The notes beneath the pieces are model-generated. The model was not told where the DNA came from and did not search any database. It saw nothing but the letters and a program-made list of their open reading frames with translations. A stretch of DNA of 64,000 nt from the NCBI GenBank assembly GCA_005798905.1, contig SYIK01000005.1:1-64000 (forward strand). The letters are read 5' to 3'. Shown piece by piece: positions 9,249 to 18,945 of this stretch. The position numbers were made by a program, and so were the translations under genes. The DNA comes from Bacteroidota bacterium (GTDB lineage Bacteria; Bacteroidota; Bacteroidia; Chitinophagales; Chitinophagaceae). Each line of letters begins with the position of its first letter. The stretch's first letter is position 1.

Positions 9249-10484
9249 ATGGAACCCAATAAAACAAGCTACCCTAAGTCAAAAATTCAAATTCTATTTT
9301 TAGAAAATATCAGTGATTCTGCAATAAAAAAATTTCGTCAAAACGGATATACTCAAGTAGAAAAAATTGGAAAAGCACTTTCGGAAGATGAGCTAATAAA
9401 GGAAATAAAAAACGTGCACATTTTAGGAGTTCGTTCTAAAACACAAATCTCAAAAAAGGTTTTAGCAGCAGCAGAAAAATTACAAGCAATTGGTTGTTTT
9501 TGCATTGGTGTAAATCAAGTAGATCTAACAGAAGCAACAAAAAAAGGAATCGCTGTTTTTAATGCGCCTTACTCCAATACAAGATCTGTAGCAGAATTGG
9601 TGATTGGTGCTGCAATTATGCTCATTCGTAAAATTCCGGACAAAAATAAAGCTGCGCATGAAGGAGTTTGGCTAAAAAATGCAAAAGGAAGTTTTGAAGT
9701 GAGAGGTAAAACTTTAGGAATAATTGGATACGGAAATATTGGAAGCCAGGTTAGTGTTTTAGCAGAATCGTTGGGAATGAAAATTATTTTTTATGATGTA
9801 GAAACAAAACTGCCATTGGGAAATGCAGAACTTGCAAAATCAATAAAAGAGGTTTTACAACGCTCAGATATTATTACACTGCATGTGCCGGAAACGAAAC
9901 AAACAAAATTTCTTATCAATAAAAACAATATTAAATATTGCAAAAAAGGAGCAATCGTTATTAATTATGCAAGAGGCGAAGTCGTTGATTTAGACGCTTT
10001 GCGTTCCGCAATTGAAGAAAATCAAATTGGCGGAGCTGCTATTGATGTATTTCCTGTAGAACCTGAAAATAATGGCGATTGTTTTTATTCGCCAATGCAA
10101 GGGATTTCAAATGTTATTCTCTCGCCGCATATTGGAGGTTCAACCGAAGAAGCGCAACAAAATATTGGAGATGACGTGAGTTTGAAACTATTTAATTTTT
10201 TAGAAAAAGGAATAAGTTTTGGATCGCATACAATTCCCGCACTTGCTTTGCCACCGCAAGAAGGATCGCATCGAATTTTGCACATACATCATAATGTGCC
10301 CGGGGTTTTGTCTGAAATTAATACACAGCTTTCAAATAATAATATAAATATCGTCGGTCAATATTTAAAAACCAATGATTTAATTGGTTATGTTGTTTTG
10401 GATGTTGACAAACAACTTTCAGGGAAGGCTAAACAATTACTGAAAGAAGTTAAACATACAATTAATGTGCGGCTGCTTTATTAA
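9249..10484 (+). CDS. serA: D-3-phosphoglycerate dehydrogenase with C-terminal ACT domain
   Basis: This enzyme catalyses the first committed step of serine synthesis, oxidising 3-phosphoglycerate to phosphohydroxypyruvate with NAD+. The 411-residue protein matches the E. coli SerA length class. The NAD-binding Rossmann motif GIIGYGNIGS is at 157-166, and the catalytic triad is Arg242 (in NYARGEVVD), Glu271 and His294 (SPHIGGSTEEAQ). Residues about 335-411 form an ACT domain, where serine feedback binds in related enzymes; it begins with the HHNVPGVLSEI strand-helix. The gene stands alone. A promoter motif sits 6 nt before the ATG. A weak hairpin follows the stop. Confidence 0.93.
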   Translation: MEPNKTSYPKSKIQILFLENISDSAIKKFRQNGYTQVEKIGKALSEDELIKEIKNVHILGVRSKTQISKKVLAAAEKLQAIGCFCIGVNQVDLTEATKKGIAVFNAPYSNTRSVAELVIGAAIMLIRKIPDKNKAAHEGVWLKNAKGSFEVRGKTLGIIGYGNIGSQVSVLAESLGMKIIFYDVETKLPLGNAELAKSIKEVLQRSDIITLHVPETKQTKFLINKNNIKYCKKGAIVINYARGEVVDLDALRSAIEENQIGGAAIDVFPVEPENNGDCFYSPMQGISNVILSPHIGGSTEEAQQNIGDDVSLKLFNFLEKGISFGSHTIPALALPPQEGSHRILHIHHNVPGVLSEINTQLSNNNINIVGQYLKTNDLIGYVVLDVDKQLSGKAKQLLKEVKHTINVRLLY

Positions 10485-10545
10485 ATTCTGCTTTAAATAT
10501 TACCCTATAATGAATATTATGTTAAATAGACAGACTTAAAATAAA

Positions 10546-10565
10546 CCACTTCTTTTTCAAAGTGG
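10546..10565. terminator. weak hairpin between convergent genes
   Basis: A 6-bp stem CCACTT/AAGTGG around an 8-nt T-rich loop lies between the serA-like gene and the convergent TPR gene. Flanking T/A tracts are short, so terminator activity is only plausible. Confidence 0.4.
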
Positions 10566-10575
10566 CTATAAAAGT

Positions 10576-11835
10576 TTATTGAATAGACTCCTGCTTCTTT
10601 CTGTATTCTTCTGCTTTTGCGGAATTACCTTTCAAATCATAAGCTGTGGAAAGCAAATCGGCAATCATTTTGAAATTTCCTTTTTCAATTGCTTTTAATT
10701 CAGTTTTGCTATTGTACACTTCGTAAGCTTTTTCAGCAAATCGAATCATTTCGTCATTTTTAGCCATTAATTTAGCTTTCAAATCCGCTCTTTTCTTTAC
10801 ATCTTCAGGTTTTGTTCCTTTAATAGCACGCTGTTCGTCTTGAATATCGAAAGATAAATTGTAAATATGTTTTGCCATCAACACAGTTGCTTCTGTATAA
10901 TCTGGTTTCGCAACTAATGCGTCATTAATTACTTTTTCTAATTTAGTTTGAGTTAAAACATAATCAGCAGGTTTGTGATCGCTGGTATAAGCATAGTTAA
11001 ATAATTCTACTGCTAAATTATATTGAAGAATGATTTTGTTTGGATATTTTGGAATCAACTCTTCATATTTAGCAAAAATTTTCTTTTTATCCGTTTCATC
11101 TTCTACATCGTTGAATTCTGTTATATACCAAAAATCAGAATCAGGATATAATGTGTTACCTAAGTGCAAGTATTTTTCTCTGTTGATTAAATCTTTTTTC
11201 TTACTATAATAATCAACTAAATATTGATACACATCTTCATTTCCAGTTCCGCCAATTTTTTGTTCTGCAATTTTATTATAATAAACAGCAGCTTCATCTT
11301 CTTGTTTTGCCATAAAAGCAGCTAATGCAATATTTTGATAAAGCACCGTATCAAATGCCGGGAATTTGAAATTATTATATTCTAAATCTTTCGAAAAAAT
11401 ATATTGCTCAGCTGTTAATGCATTTTTAAAATTTGCAAATGCAGCTGCATAATCTTTCGCATTAAAGTTTTGTGCGGCTAAATCAAAATAATTGCTATAA
11501 ATTTCAAAAAGGCGAACATGCTGTTCCAGCGTGGCTTGTATTGCTTTTGGATCTACCTCGTAATATTTTTTAAATGCATTTAGTGCATTCATTCTTGCAT
11601 CGGGGAATTGGTTTTTTAATTGCTCGCTTTTTGCAATTTCATTATAAATGATTCCTTTATAATACCAGCCTTCCCATTTTGTGGTATTTTTTTCTTTCAA
11701 TAAGAAAGCGTCAACAGTTGTTTTTGCTTTCTCCCATTGTTGCTTACTCATCAAATCTTTTATTTCATCAATGTTTTGAGAAAATCCAAAAACACTTAAA
11801 AAAGTTAACGCTAATAAGAAACTAATTTTTTTCAT
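10576..11835 (-). CDS. secreted tetratricopeptide-repeat protein
   Basis: A 419-residue protein with a clean signal peptide (residues 1-19, cleavage after FGFS), so it is periplasmic or envelope-associated. The body is almost entirely helical and rich in A, K, Y and E. Repeated pairs such as A-x-A-F-x-N-F-K-N-A-L and Y-x-K-I-A-E-Q fit TPR units between about residues 30 and 400, with a final AYDLKGNSAKAEEYRKK unit. TPR proteins scaffold other proteins; no catalytic motif is seen. It follows gyrA on the same strand by 35 bp and may be read through from it. Function unknown. Confidence 0.75.
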   Translation of the reverse strand: MKKISFLLALTFLSVFGFSQNIDEIKDLMSKQQWEKAKTTVDAFLLKEKNTTKWEGWYYKGIIYNEIAKSEQLKNQFPDARMNALNAFKKYYEVDPKAIQATLEQHVRLFEIYSNYFDLAAQNFNAKDYAAAFANFKNALTAEQYIFSKDLEYNNFKFPAFDTVLYQNIALAAFMAKQEDEAAVYYNKIAEQKIGGTGNEDVYQYLVDYYSKKKDLINREKYLHLGNTLYPDSDFWYITEFNDVEDETDKKKIFAKYEELIPKYPNKIILQYNLAVELFNYAYTSDHKPADYVLTQTKLEKVINDALVAKPDYTEATVLMAKHIYNLSFDIQDEQRAIKGTKPEDVKKRADLKAKLMAKNDEMIRFAEKAYEVYNSKTELKAIEKGNFKMIADLLSTAYDLKGNSAKAEEYRKKQESIQ

Positions 11836-11870
11836 TTTAATAATTTAAATAGTTGAAAATTATTTTTTAT

Positions 11871-14405
11871 TTAAGATACTTGTTCGGTTGATTCCGTAGC
11901 AATTTCATCGGTTGCTTCGGGCTCTTGTTCCTCAATTCGAGAAATAGCTGCAATTTCATCCTCTTCATCTAAGCGAATTAATTTTACACCTTGCGTTGCT
12001 CTTCCTTGTTCGCTAATATTTGCAACTTTCATTCTAATTGTTACGCCACTTTTGCATGTTATAAGCAAATCTTCTCTTTCTGCAACATCAAGTATCCCAA
12101 CCAATTTACCAATTTTTTCGGTTACATTAATTGTCTTCACTCCTTTTCCACCCCGATTTGTAAAACGATATTCGTCAACACCGGTTCTTTTTCCAAATCC
12201 GCGTTCGCTAACAACAAGCACCGTTTTACTGCTATCCGTTTCAGGATTTACGCATAACATTCCTACAACTTCATCGCCATTATCGTCCACTTCAATTCCG
12301 GCAACACCAATTGCTCCGCGGCCTGTGGCTCTTACTTTTTCTTCGGAAAAACGAATGGCTCTTCCACTTTTTACAGCCATCATTATTTGACATTTACCAT
12401 CTGTCATTCTTGCTTCCAATAGTTCATCGCCTTCATTTATTGAAATTGCATTAATTCCGGTTTGTCTCGGACGACTGAAATCTGCTAAAGCTGTTTTTTT
12501 AATAATTCCTTTTTTTGTACAAAGAACAATGTAGTGATTATTAGTAAACTCTTCGTCTTTCAAATCTTGTACATCAATAATTGCTCTAATATTATCATCC
12601 GATGGTATTTGAATTAAATTTTGAATTGCACGACCTTTACCCGACTTCTCTCCTTCTGGAATTTCATAAACATTTAACCAAAAGCACCTTCCTTTTTCTG
12701 TGAAAAATAAAATTGTGTGATGAGTAGATGCAACAAATAAATGTTCAATCCAATCTTCTTCTCTTGTTTTTCCACCAAGTACACCTCTTCCTCCCCTTTT
12801 TTGTGCACGATATTCATTTACAGCGGTTCTTTTTATATAACCCAAATGAGAAATGGTAATTACAACATCTTCTTCTTTTATTAGATCCTTCATACTTACT
12901 TCGTCATCCAAATAAGTAATTTCTGTTTTGCGTTCGTCGCCAAATTTTTCTTTTATTTCAATTAACTCTTGTTTGATCACTTCAAATCTTTTTGGCTCGT
13001 TCGATAGCAATTCATTTAATGCTGAAATCAATTGCATTAACTCCGCATATTCTGCTTTTATTTTCTCCCTTTCCATTCCGGTCAAACGCTGTAAGCGCAA
13101 TTCCAAAATAGCTTTCGCTTGAATTTCATCCAATCCCCATCCTGCGTTTATTAAACTTTCTTTTGCAATATCGGGAGTTGCTGAATTTCTAATCAATTTT
13201 ATTACTTCATCCAAATGATCTAATGCAATTAAATAACCAAGTAATAAATGTGCTCGTTTTTGTGCTTCTCTCAATTCAAATTGAGTACGACGAATTACAA
13301 CTTCATGTCTGAATTCTACAAATTCATTTATTAAATCTTTTAAGTTTAATGTTTTTGGACGTCCCTTAACAAGGGCTACATTATTGATTCCGTAAGACGT
13401 TTGTAATTCAGTATGTTTATACAATTGATTTATTACCACATTGGCAACAGCATCGCGTTTCAGGTCAATTACAATTCTTGTTCCTTCTTTTTCATTCGAC
13501 TCATTATTGACATGAGAAATGCCTTCAATTATTTTTTCATTTACCAAAAATCCAATTCGTTCAGTCAATGCATCGCGACTCACTTGATAAGGAACTTCTG
13601 TAATTACAATTTTTTCTCTTCCGCTTTCTTTTGTTTCTACAGAAAGTCTTCCACGCAATACAACTCGTCCTCTTCCAAAATGCAATCCCATCTTCACTCC
13701 TTCCATTCCGTAAATAATTCCTTTTGTTGGAAAATCTGGAGCTTTTACAAATTGCATTAATTCATCGATGGTAATTTCTCTATTTTCAATAAGTGCAATA
13801 CATCCATCAATTACTTCGCTTAAATTATGTGGCAACATATTTGTAGCCATACCCACTGCAATTCCACTTGAACCGTTTACAAGCAATTGTGGAATTCTTG
13901 TTGGAAGAACCGTCGGTTCAATTTCTGTATCATCAAAATTGGATTGAAAATTAACTGTATCCTTATCTAAATCATTCAACATACTATCAGCCAAGCGATG
14001 CAAACGTGCTTCGGTATAACGCATTGCAGCTGGTCCATCTCCATCTTGGGTACCAAAATTTCCTTGTTTATCAATTACAGCATAGCGCATATTCCAATCC
14101 TGCGCCATCCGAACCATTGCGTCATAAACCGCAGTATCGCCATGTGGGTGATATTTACCAAGAACTTCTCCAACAATACGTGCTGATTTTTTAAATGGTT
14201 TATTAAAATGTAAACCCAATTCGTTCATTGCATAAAGAATTCTGCGGTGAACAGGTTTTAAACCATCACGAACATCCGGCAGCGCACGACCAACAATTAC
14301 TGACATCGAATAATCGATGTAAGCTGTTTTCATTTGCTCCTCAATATTTATTGCAATTATGCGGTCATTGTCCTGAGTTTGGTTTTGTTCAAAAGTCTCG
14401 TCCAT
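11871..14405 (-). CDS. gyrA: DNA gyrase subunit A
   Basis: The 844-residue breakage-reunion subunit of gyrase introduces negative supercoils together with GyrB (not in this window). The active-site tyrosine is Tyr130 ([10 protein letters not shown]). The quinolone region reads [10 protein letters not shown], with Thr91 and Asp95 at the places of E. coli Ser83 and Asp87; Thr is a common natural residue there. The GyrA box QKRGGRG lies in the C-terminal domain at about residue 550, which separates it from ParC. The DNA-wrapping pinwheel follows, and the protein ends in an acidic tail. A TACATTTG promoter motif sits upstream. Confidence 0.97.
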   Translation of the reverse strand: MDETFEQNQTQDNDRIIAINIEEQMKTAYIDYSMSVIVGRALPDVRDGLKPVHRRILYAMNELGLHFNKPFKKSARIVGEVLGKYHPHGDTAVYDAMVRMAQDWNMRYAVIDKQGNFGTQDGDGPAAMRYTEARLHRLADSMLNDLDKDTVNFQSNFDDTEIEPTVLPTRIPQLLVNGSSGIAVGMATNMLPHNLSEVIDGCIALIENREITIDELMQFVKAPDFPTKGIIYGMEGVKMGLHFGRGRVVLRGRLSVETKESGREKIVITEVPYQVSRDALTERIGFLVNEKIIEGISHVNNESNEKEGTRIVIDLKRDAVANVVINQLYKHTELQTSYGINNVALVKGRPKTLNLKDLINEFVEFRHEVVIRRTQFELREAQKRAHLLLGYLIALDHLDEVIKLIRNSATPDIAKESLINAGWGLDEIQAKAILELRLQRLTGMEREKIKAEYAELMQLISALNELLSNEPKRFEVIKQELIEIKEKFGDERKTEITYLDDEVSMKDLIKEEDVVITISHLGYIKRTAVNEYRAQKRGGRGVLGGKTREEDWIEHLFVASTHHTILFFTEKGRCFWLNVYEIPEGEKSGKGRAIQNLIQIPSDDNIRAIIDVQDLKDEEFTNNHYIVLCTKKGIIKKTALADFSRPRQTGINAISINEGDELLEARMTDGKCQIMMAVKSGRAIRFSEEKVRATGRGAIGVAGIEVDDNGDEVVGMLCVNPETDSSKTVLVVSERGFGKRTGVDEYRFTNRGGKGVKTINVTEKIGKLVGILDVAEREDLLITCKSGVTIRMKVANISEQGRATQGVKLIRLDEEDEIAAISRIEEQEPEATDEIATESTEQVS

Positions 14406-14447
14406 AGGTTATTATATCATTTTTTTCATAAGGAAAAAATATGAATG

Positions 14448-14455
14448 CAAATGTA
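14448..14455 (-). promoter_or_regulatory. promoter -7 motif for gyrA
   Basis: On the minus strand this reads TACATTTG, a perfect TAnnTTTG element, placing the transcript start near 14441 and giving a leader of about 36 nt before the gyrA ATG. A short inverted repeat AGGTT-ttcc-AACCT lies just upstream. Confidence 0.5.
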
Positions 14456-14591
14456 TCGAAATGAGGTTGGAAAACCTGACAAAAATCTCACTTTTTCCAA
14501 GTCGTTTTTCTACTATTTTGTATAAGGATTTTAACTTGTTTTCTGAAAGTTAATGGCTAATTTTCCAGACAAAACAATTCGAAGTAAAACA

Positions 14592-15887
14592 ATGAAACAA
14601 ATATTATTGTTTGGAGCCGGTAAGTCTGCTTCGGTGCTAATTGAATATTTACTAAGCAATGCTGAAAAGGAAAATTGGTTTTTAAAAGTAGTGGATTCGG
14701 ACATTAATGTAGTGCAATCAAAAATTGGAAATTCGAATTTTGGTCAAGGATTTTCATTTGACATTCATCAAAAAACAGAAAGAAATAAATTGATTGAAGA
14801 ATCCGATATTGTTATTTCAATGCTTCCGCCTTCGTTACATTTTATTGTTGCACAAAATTGCATTTCTGCAAAAAAAAGTTTACTGACGGCCTCGTATGTT
14901 GATGAAAATGTAAAAAAACTTCAAGCGGAAGTAGAGCAAAACGATTTGCTTTTTTTGTGTGAAATGGGGCTCGATCCTGGAATCGACCACATGAGTGCAA
15001 TGCAAATGATTGATTCAATTCAGCAACAAGAAGGAGAAATTACTTCTTTCAAATCGCATTGTGGTGGATTGGTGGCGCCAGAAAGTGATAACAATCCGTG
15101 GCATTATAAAATAAGTTGGAACCCAAAAAGTGTTGTACTTGCTGGTAAATCTGGTGCAAGTTTTAAAGAAAATGGTGCAACGAAAAATTTGAAATATGAA
15201 GAAGTTTTCAATAATGAAGAAGAAGTTCAAGTTTCAGAAATTGGAAATTTTGCATGGTATCCTAATAGAGATTCATTGAGTTACACCGCTCTTTATGGGT
15301 TGGAAAATACAAAAACATTTATTCGTACTACCCTTCGCCACCCCGATTTTATGAAAGGTTGGCAAAAAATTATTGAATTTAATTTAACCGATGAAAATAT
15401 AAAATATGACACAAATGGTTGGTCATTAAAAAAATTCTTTATTACACATTTAGCAAATAATAATATTGGATTAAAACCAAAAACGTTTATTTACAACTTA
15501 CTTGATTTTTTTGGAATTAATGACGATGAAACGATTCTCGATTTGGGGAAATGCAGCGCAGCAGAAGTTTTACAATTTGTACTTGAAAGAAAATTAGCGT
15601 TGCAACCAAACGATAAAGACATGATTGTGATGATGCATGAATTGGAATTCGTTAAACAAAAAGAATTGTTTAAATCAAAATCTGTGTTAGTTGTAAAAGG
15701 TACCGACAAGGTGCATACCGCAATGGCAAAGACTGTTGGGCTTCCTTTAGGAATTGCTACGCGTTTAATTTTAAATGGAACGATTCAACTTAAAGGTGTT
15801 CAAATCCCTACACATAAATCAATTTATGAACCAGTGTTGAAAGAATTAGCTGAGCATCAAGTTTCGTTTTTTGAAACAACCAACTAA
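14592..15887 (+). CDS. saccharopine dehydrogenase-like oxidoreductase
   Basis: About 431 residues from the ATG at 14592, chosen because the protein then begins MKQILLFGAGKSA, a dinucleotide-binding Rossmann motif at its usual N-terminal place; the longer frame from 14553 adds 13 unconserved residues. The domain order is that of the saccharopine dehydrogenase family: NAD(P)-binding domain (1-120, with SMLPPSLH), then the catalytic/C-terminal domain with CEMGLDPGIDHMSA and a conserved SHCGGLVAPE segment. Family members act in lysine metabolism, either cleaving saccharopine or reducing related substrates; the exact substrate is uncertain. The stop overlaps that of the convergent EVE gene by 4 bp (CTAA). 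Confidence 0.85.
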   Translation: MKQILLFGAGKSASVLIEYLLSNAEKENWFLKVVDSDINVVQSKIGNSNFGQGFSFDIHQKTERNKLIEESDIVISMLPPSLHFIVAQNCISAKKSLLTASYVDENVKKLQAEVEQNDLLFLCEMGLDPGIDHMSAMQMIDSIQQQEGEITSFKSHCGGLVAPESDNNPWHYKISWNPKSVVLAGKSGASFKENGATKNLKYEEVFNNEEEVQVSEIGNFAWYPNRDSLSYTALYGLENTKTFIRTTLRHPDFMKGWQKIIEFNLTDENIKYDTNGWSLKKFFITHLANNNIGLKPKTFIYNLLDFFGINDDETILDLGKCSAAEVLQFVLERKLALQPNDKDMIVMMHELEFVKQKELFKSKSVLVVKGTDKVHTAMAKTVGLPLGIATRLILNGTIQLKGVQIPTHKSIYEPVLKELAEHQVSFFETTN

Positions 15888-16297
15888 GCTTTTTTATTAG
15901 CCAAATCCATTATTGTTTGAAATTCTAATTCGTTTATTGGATGCACCGATAATCGTCCACAACGAACTAATGCGATTGTTTCAAGACTTTTTATTTTTCT
16001 AATTGTTGCAAGAGAAACGGGGTTATTCAATTTCTTTTTTGGCTTAATATCCACTGCCATCCAGCGTTCTTCAATGGAAGTAGGGTCTTTATAAAATTCT
16101 TTTACAACAGTTGCAATTCCAACAATTTCCAAACCAATATTACTGTGGTAAAAGAAAACAGTATCACCTTTCTTCATCGTGCGGAGATGAATTTGTGCAA
16201 GATGATTTCGCACACCTGTCCATGCGGTTTGTTTTTCTTTCACAAAATCATCCCACGAATAAACTGTTGGTTCTGATTTTACAAGCCAATACGCCAT
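15884..16297 (-). CDS. EVE domain-containing protein
   Basis: A 137-residue protein from the ATG at 16297, where it reads MAYWLVKSEP, the typical start of the family; an upstream ATG at 16336 would overlap the neighbouring gene. EVE domains adopt a PUA-like fold and bind modified bases in RNA or DNA. The typical features are present: W-x-G-V-R-N-x-x-A at about residue 27, then GDTVFFYHSN, and a GIATVVKEFY strand. Housekeeping stand-alone EVE proteins of this size are widespread, and their ligand is mostly unknown. It lies 11 bp downstream of the Fe-S protein gene on the same strand, and its 3' end overlaps the convergent dehydrogenase. Confidence 0.9.
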   Translation of the reverse strand: MAYWLVKSEPTVYSWDDFVKEKQTAWTGVRNHLAQIHLRTMKKGDTVFFYHSNIGLEIVGIATVVKEFYKDPTSIEERWMAVDIKPKKKLNNPVSLATIRKIKSLETIALVRCGRLSVHPINELEFQTIMDLANKKA

Positions 16298-16307
16298 GTT
16301 GTTTTTT

Positions 16308-17027
16308 TTACCATCCACTTGCCAATACATCGACAAGGTGCATTGTTTTTAATTTTAATCCTTTGTTTTTAATACAACCATCCAATTGCATAATGCAGGA
16401 AAGATCAGTCGTAACAAGATATTCGGCATTTGTTGCCAATGCATTTTCTATTTTTTGTTCTGCCATCGCAATAGAAATTGGTTCAAATTTCACGGCAAAT
16501 GTTCCGCCAAAACCACAGCAGGTTTCTGTTTCGTTTATTTCCACTAATTCTAATCCTTTTACATGTGAAAGTAATTTGCGAGGTTCAGTTTTAATTTTAC
16601 ATTCTCGCAATGCGGAGCAGCTATCATGATAAGTTGCTTTACCATTCAATGTAGCTCCTACATTTTCAATTTGCAAAACGTTGACCATAAATTCAGAAAA
16701 TTCAAAAATTTTCTTGCTCAAATCTTTCATCTCATTGTGCACGGAAGAATTTTCCAACAATTTGAAATAATAATTTCTAATAAATCCAACGCAACTAGCA
16801 CTCGGAGCAACAATGTATTCAGCATCTTTAAAATCATCAACAAATTTCATACAAACCGAACGAGCTTCGTCCCAAAAACCAGCGTTGAATGCAGGCTGTC
16901 CACAACAAGTCTGTTTACTATTGTAACTAACACTACAGCCAGTTTTTTCTAATATTTTTACCATATTGAAAGCAGTTTGTGGATAAAGCTGATCGACAAA
17001 ACATGGTACAAATAGCTGAATGTTCAT
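16308..17027 (-). CDS. lutA: LutA/YkgE-family (Fe-S)-binding protein of lactate utilisation
   Basis: The 239-residue protein has two cysteine-rich CCG domains: CCGQPAFNAG at 42-51 and CCGFGGTFAV at about 167-176, each with upstream Cys residues (Cys9 in FVPCFVDQLYP; Cys113 near DSCSALRECK). These CCG domains bind Fe-S clusters or link to heterodisulfide-reductase-like electron transfer. In LutABC the family oxidises L-lactate. Its usual partners LutB and LutC are not adjacent, so the role in lactate use is by family only. It starts after a hairpin terminator and is followed by the EVE gene. Confidence 0.88.
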   Translation of the reverse strand: MNIQLFVPCFVDQLYPQTAFNMVKILEKTGCSVSYNSKQTCCGQPAFNAGFWDEARSVCMKFVDDFKDAEYIVAPSASCVGFIRNYYFKLLENSSVHNEMKDLSKKIFEFSEFMVNVLQIENVGATLNGKATYHDSCSALRECKIKTEPRKLLSHVKGLELVEINETETCCGFGGTFAVKFEPISIAMAEQKIENALATNAEYLVTTDLSCIMQLDGCIKNKGLKLKTMHLVDVLASGW

Positions 17028-17077
17028 TGAATAAATTCTATTTTTTATTAAGCCATAAAATTAGCGGTTTATAAAAC

Positions 17078-17109
17078 AAAAAAGACATTCTTAATTGAAT
17101 GTCTTTTTT
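17078..17109. terminator. strong hairpin terminator
   Basis: A 13-bp perfect stem, AAAAAAGACATTC/GAATGTCTTTTTT, with a 6-nt loop. It follows the stop of the minus-strand TPR gene and precedes the lutA start, so it separates two minus-strand units. Confidence 0.85.
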
Positions 17110-17127
17110 TTAAAAAAAAATGTTCGC

Positions 17128-17808
17128 TTATTTATAGATGCCAAGTTTTGCAAGAAATTTATCAGCATCATTACTTTGTTGCGTATTTGGAAATTTTTCT
17201 TTCAATTGATTATATAAATCAATTGCTTCTTTTGTATTTCCCGTTTTCTCGGCAAGTTGCGCTGCATTAAAAAGATAATCAGCAGCGTTGTAAGAATCAG
17301 TCGTAAAATGAAAAGCAGCTTTCTTATAAAATTCAAGTGCTTCCTCATTTTTATTTAATTCAGAATATGCATCAGCTAAAAGTTTATATGCTCTTGCTTG
17401 AATTTGCTTTGCATCTGTATTAAATTCTTTTAGGTTTTCAACTGCTTTTGCAAATTCTCCTGATCTTAAATAGCAATCACCAGCATAGAAATAAGCAAGA
17501 TTTGCAGCTTTAGTCCCACTGTATTTCTCAATCACTTTTATAAATCCTAAATTAAATCCGTCTCCATTCAATGCTTTTTGTAAACTATCAATACGATAGT
17601 ATTCCTCCGCTTTGAAAAGCGCATCATTTGCTTTTGCTTCTTTTGGTTGTTGAAGATATTTAGTATATGCCCAATTTACGCAAACAACAAGTACGATCGC
17701 CAATACAGAAATGGATATTGCTCTTTTGTTTTTATTCCAAAATTGCGATAAAGCTTCAATGACAACATCATTGTTTTCATTTTTCGTCGATTGATTTTTT
17801 GCTTCCAT
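17128..17808 (-). CDS. membrane-anchored tetratricopeptide-repeat protein
   Basis: 226 residues with a single membrane helix at about 33-51 after a charged cytosolic head, then a C-terminal TPR region. TPR units can be seen at about 65-220, including GDCYLRSGEFAKAVENLKEF, ADAYSELNKNEEALEFYKKA and a final GNTKEAIDLYNQLKEKFPNT. The layout resembles YfgM-like ancillary proteins, which work with SecYEG-associated chaperones, but that assignment is tentative. It lies 4 bp after the region upstream of pdhA's stop, on the same strand (gap 23 bp), and a strong terminator follows it. Confidence 0.78.
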   Translation of the reverse strand: MEAKNQSTKNENNDVVIEALSQFWNKNKRAISISVLAIVLVVCVNWAYTKYLQQPKEAKANDALFKAEEYYRIDSLQKALNGDGFNLGFIKVIEKYSGTKAANLAYFYAGDCYLRSGEFAKAVENLKEFNTDAKQIQARAYKLLADAYSELNKNEEALEFYKKAAFHFTTDSYNAADYLFNAAQLAEKTGNTKEAIDLYNQLKEKFPNTQQSNDADKFLAKLGIYK

Positions 17809-17831
17809 GTGTTTAATAATATTTTTTTTAA

Positions 17832-18827
17832 TTAATCAATAATAAAAGGATAGTTTTCGTCGGCATAAACATCTTTTAAAACTTCGCTGTCATCAGGCCA
17901 AGGGCTTTCTTCAGCAAATTTTACAGATTCAGCAACTTTCTCGTCTACCCGAGCATTTATACTATTCAACTCTTCTTCATTTGCAAATCCATTTTCAATA
18001 ATTGTTTGTTTTATTTTTTGAATTGGATCTTGATCTTTATACTCCTCTACTTCATCTTTGGTTCTGTATTTTTGAGGATCACTTATAGAGTGTCCTTTAT
18101 AACGGTATGTTTTTATTTCTAACAATGTTGGACCTCCCTGTTCTCTTGCACGTTTTACAGCTCGTTCAACACCTTCGTGTACAGCTTCTGCCGACATTCC
18201 ATCAATCGTATCTGCCGGCATTTCGTATGCATCGGCTAACTTGTAAATATCTATTACATTACTAGTACGTTTAACGGAAGTTCCCATTGCATAATTATTA
18301 TTTTCGCAAATAAATATTACTGGGAGCTTCCAAAGCATTGCAAGATTAAAAGTTTCGTGTAAAATTCCTTGTCTTGCAGCACCGTCTCCAAAAAAACAAA
18401 GAACTACGTTGTCGGTTCCTCTGTATTGTTCTGCAAAAGCTAAACCGGCACCAGTTCCAATTTGTGCACCTACAATTCCATGGCCTCCATAAAAATTAAC
18501 ATCCTTTCCAAAAAAATGCATGCTGCCACCTTTCCCCTTGGCGCAACCTGTTGCCTTTCCGTAAAGTTCAGCCATACAACTATTAATAGACATACCTTTT
18601 GCAATGGCTAAACCATGATCGCGGTAGGAAGTAATAAAAAGGTCTTCTGCTTTTGTTGCAGATATACAACCAGCAGCAATAGCTTCTTGTCCGACATACG
18701 CATGATAAAATCCTCGTATCTTTCCTTCCATTTTGTATTTTTCTTCCGAAATAAGTTCAAACTGGCGTATAAGCTTCATCAGTTCGTACCAATACAAATA
18801 AATTTCTTTAGAAAATAATGTGGCCAA
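17832..18827 (-). CDS. pdhA: pyruvate dehydrogenase E1 component, alpha subunit
   Basis: The alpha subunit of the thiamine-diphosphate-dependent E1 that decarboxylates pyruvate for acetyl-CoA synthesis. Visible motifs are RGFYHAYVGQEA, the ThDP/Mg motif GDGAARQG...ENNNYAMGT, and the phosphorylation-loop region YRYKGHSISDP. I place the start at the TTG at 18827, giving about 331 residues beginning M-A-T-L-F-S-K-E-I-Y, because homologues begin with a similar K-E-x-Y-L-x-W-Y segment and because a TACTTTTG promoter motif at 18847-18854 lies inside the longer ATG frame that starts at 18869. The partner E1 beta gene lies 45 kb away at the right end, so the subunits are not in one operon. Confidence 0.93.
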   Translation of the reverse strand: MATLFSKEIYLYWYELMKLIRQFELISEEKYKMEGKIRGFYHAYVGQEAIAAGCISATKAEDLFITSYRDHGLAIAKGMSINSCMAELYGKATGCAKGKGGSMHFFGKDVNFYGGHGIVGAQIGTGAGLAFAEQYRGTDNVVLCFFGDGAARQGILHETFNLAMLWKLPVIFICENNNYAMGTSVKRTSNVIDIYKLADAYEMPADTIDGMSAEAVHEGVERAVKRAREQGGPTLLEIKTYRYKGHSISDPQKYRTKDEVEEYKDQDPIQKIKQTIIENGFANEEELNSINARVDEKVAESVKFAEESPWPDDSEVLKDVYADENYPFIID

Positions 18828-18846
18828 GAGGTAAAATTTTGAGGAG

Positions 18847-18854
18847 CAAAAGTA
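18847..18854 (-). promoter_or_regulatory. promoter -7 motif for pdhA
   Basis: On the minus strand this reads TACTTTTG, matching TAnnTTTG. The transcript would begin near 18840, downstream of the in-frame ATG at 18869 and 13 nt ahead of TTG 18827. The motif therefore bears on the start choice. Confidence 0.45.
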
Positions 18855-18945
18855 AGGCAAATTCAACAAATTGTTATCTTGATTTTATTACAAAATTTCA
18901 ATATAGTTTGCTAACTACATTTTTGCCTTTATCTTGCAATTTATC

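Noticed and set aside
14120-14150. Thr91 in GyrA considered as a quinolone-resistance change
   Set aside because: Thr occurs naturally at this place in many bacteria and the other key residue, Asp95, is present.
11991-14194. Plus-strand frames opposite gyrA
   Set aside because: GyrA motifs are fully intact on the minus strand; the shadows are Ser/Phe/Tyr-rich with no recognisable family.
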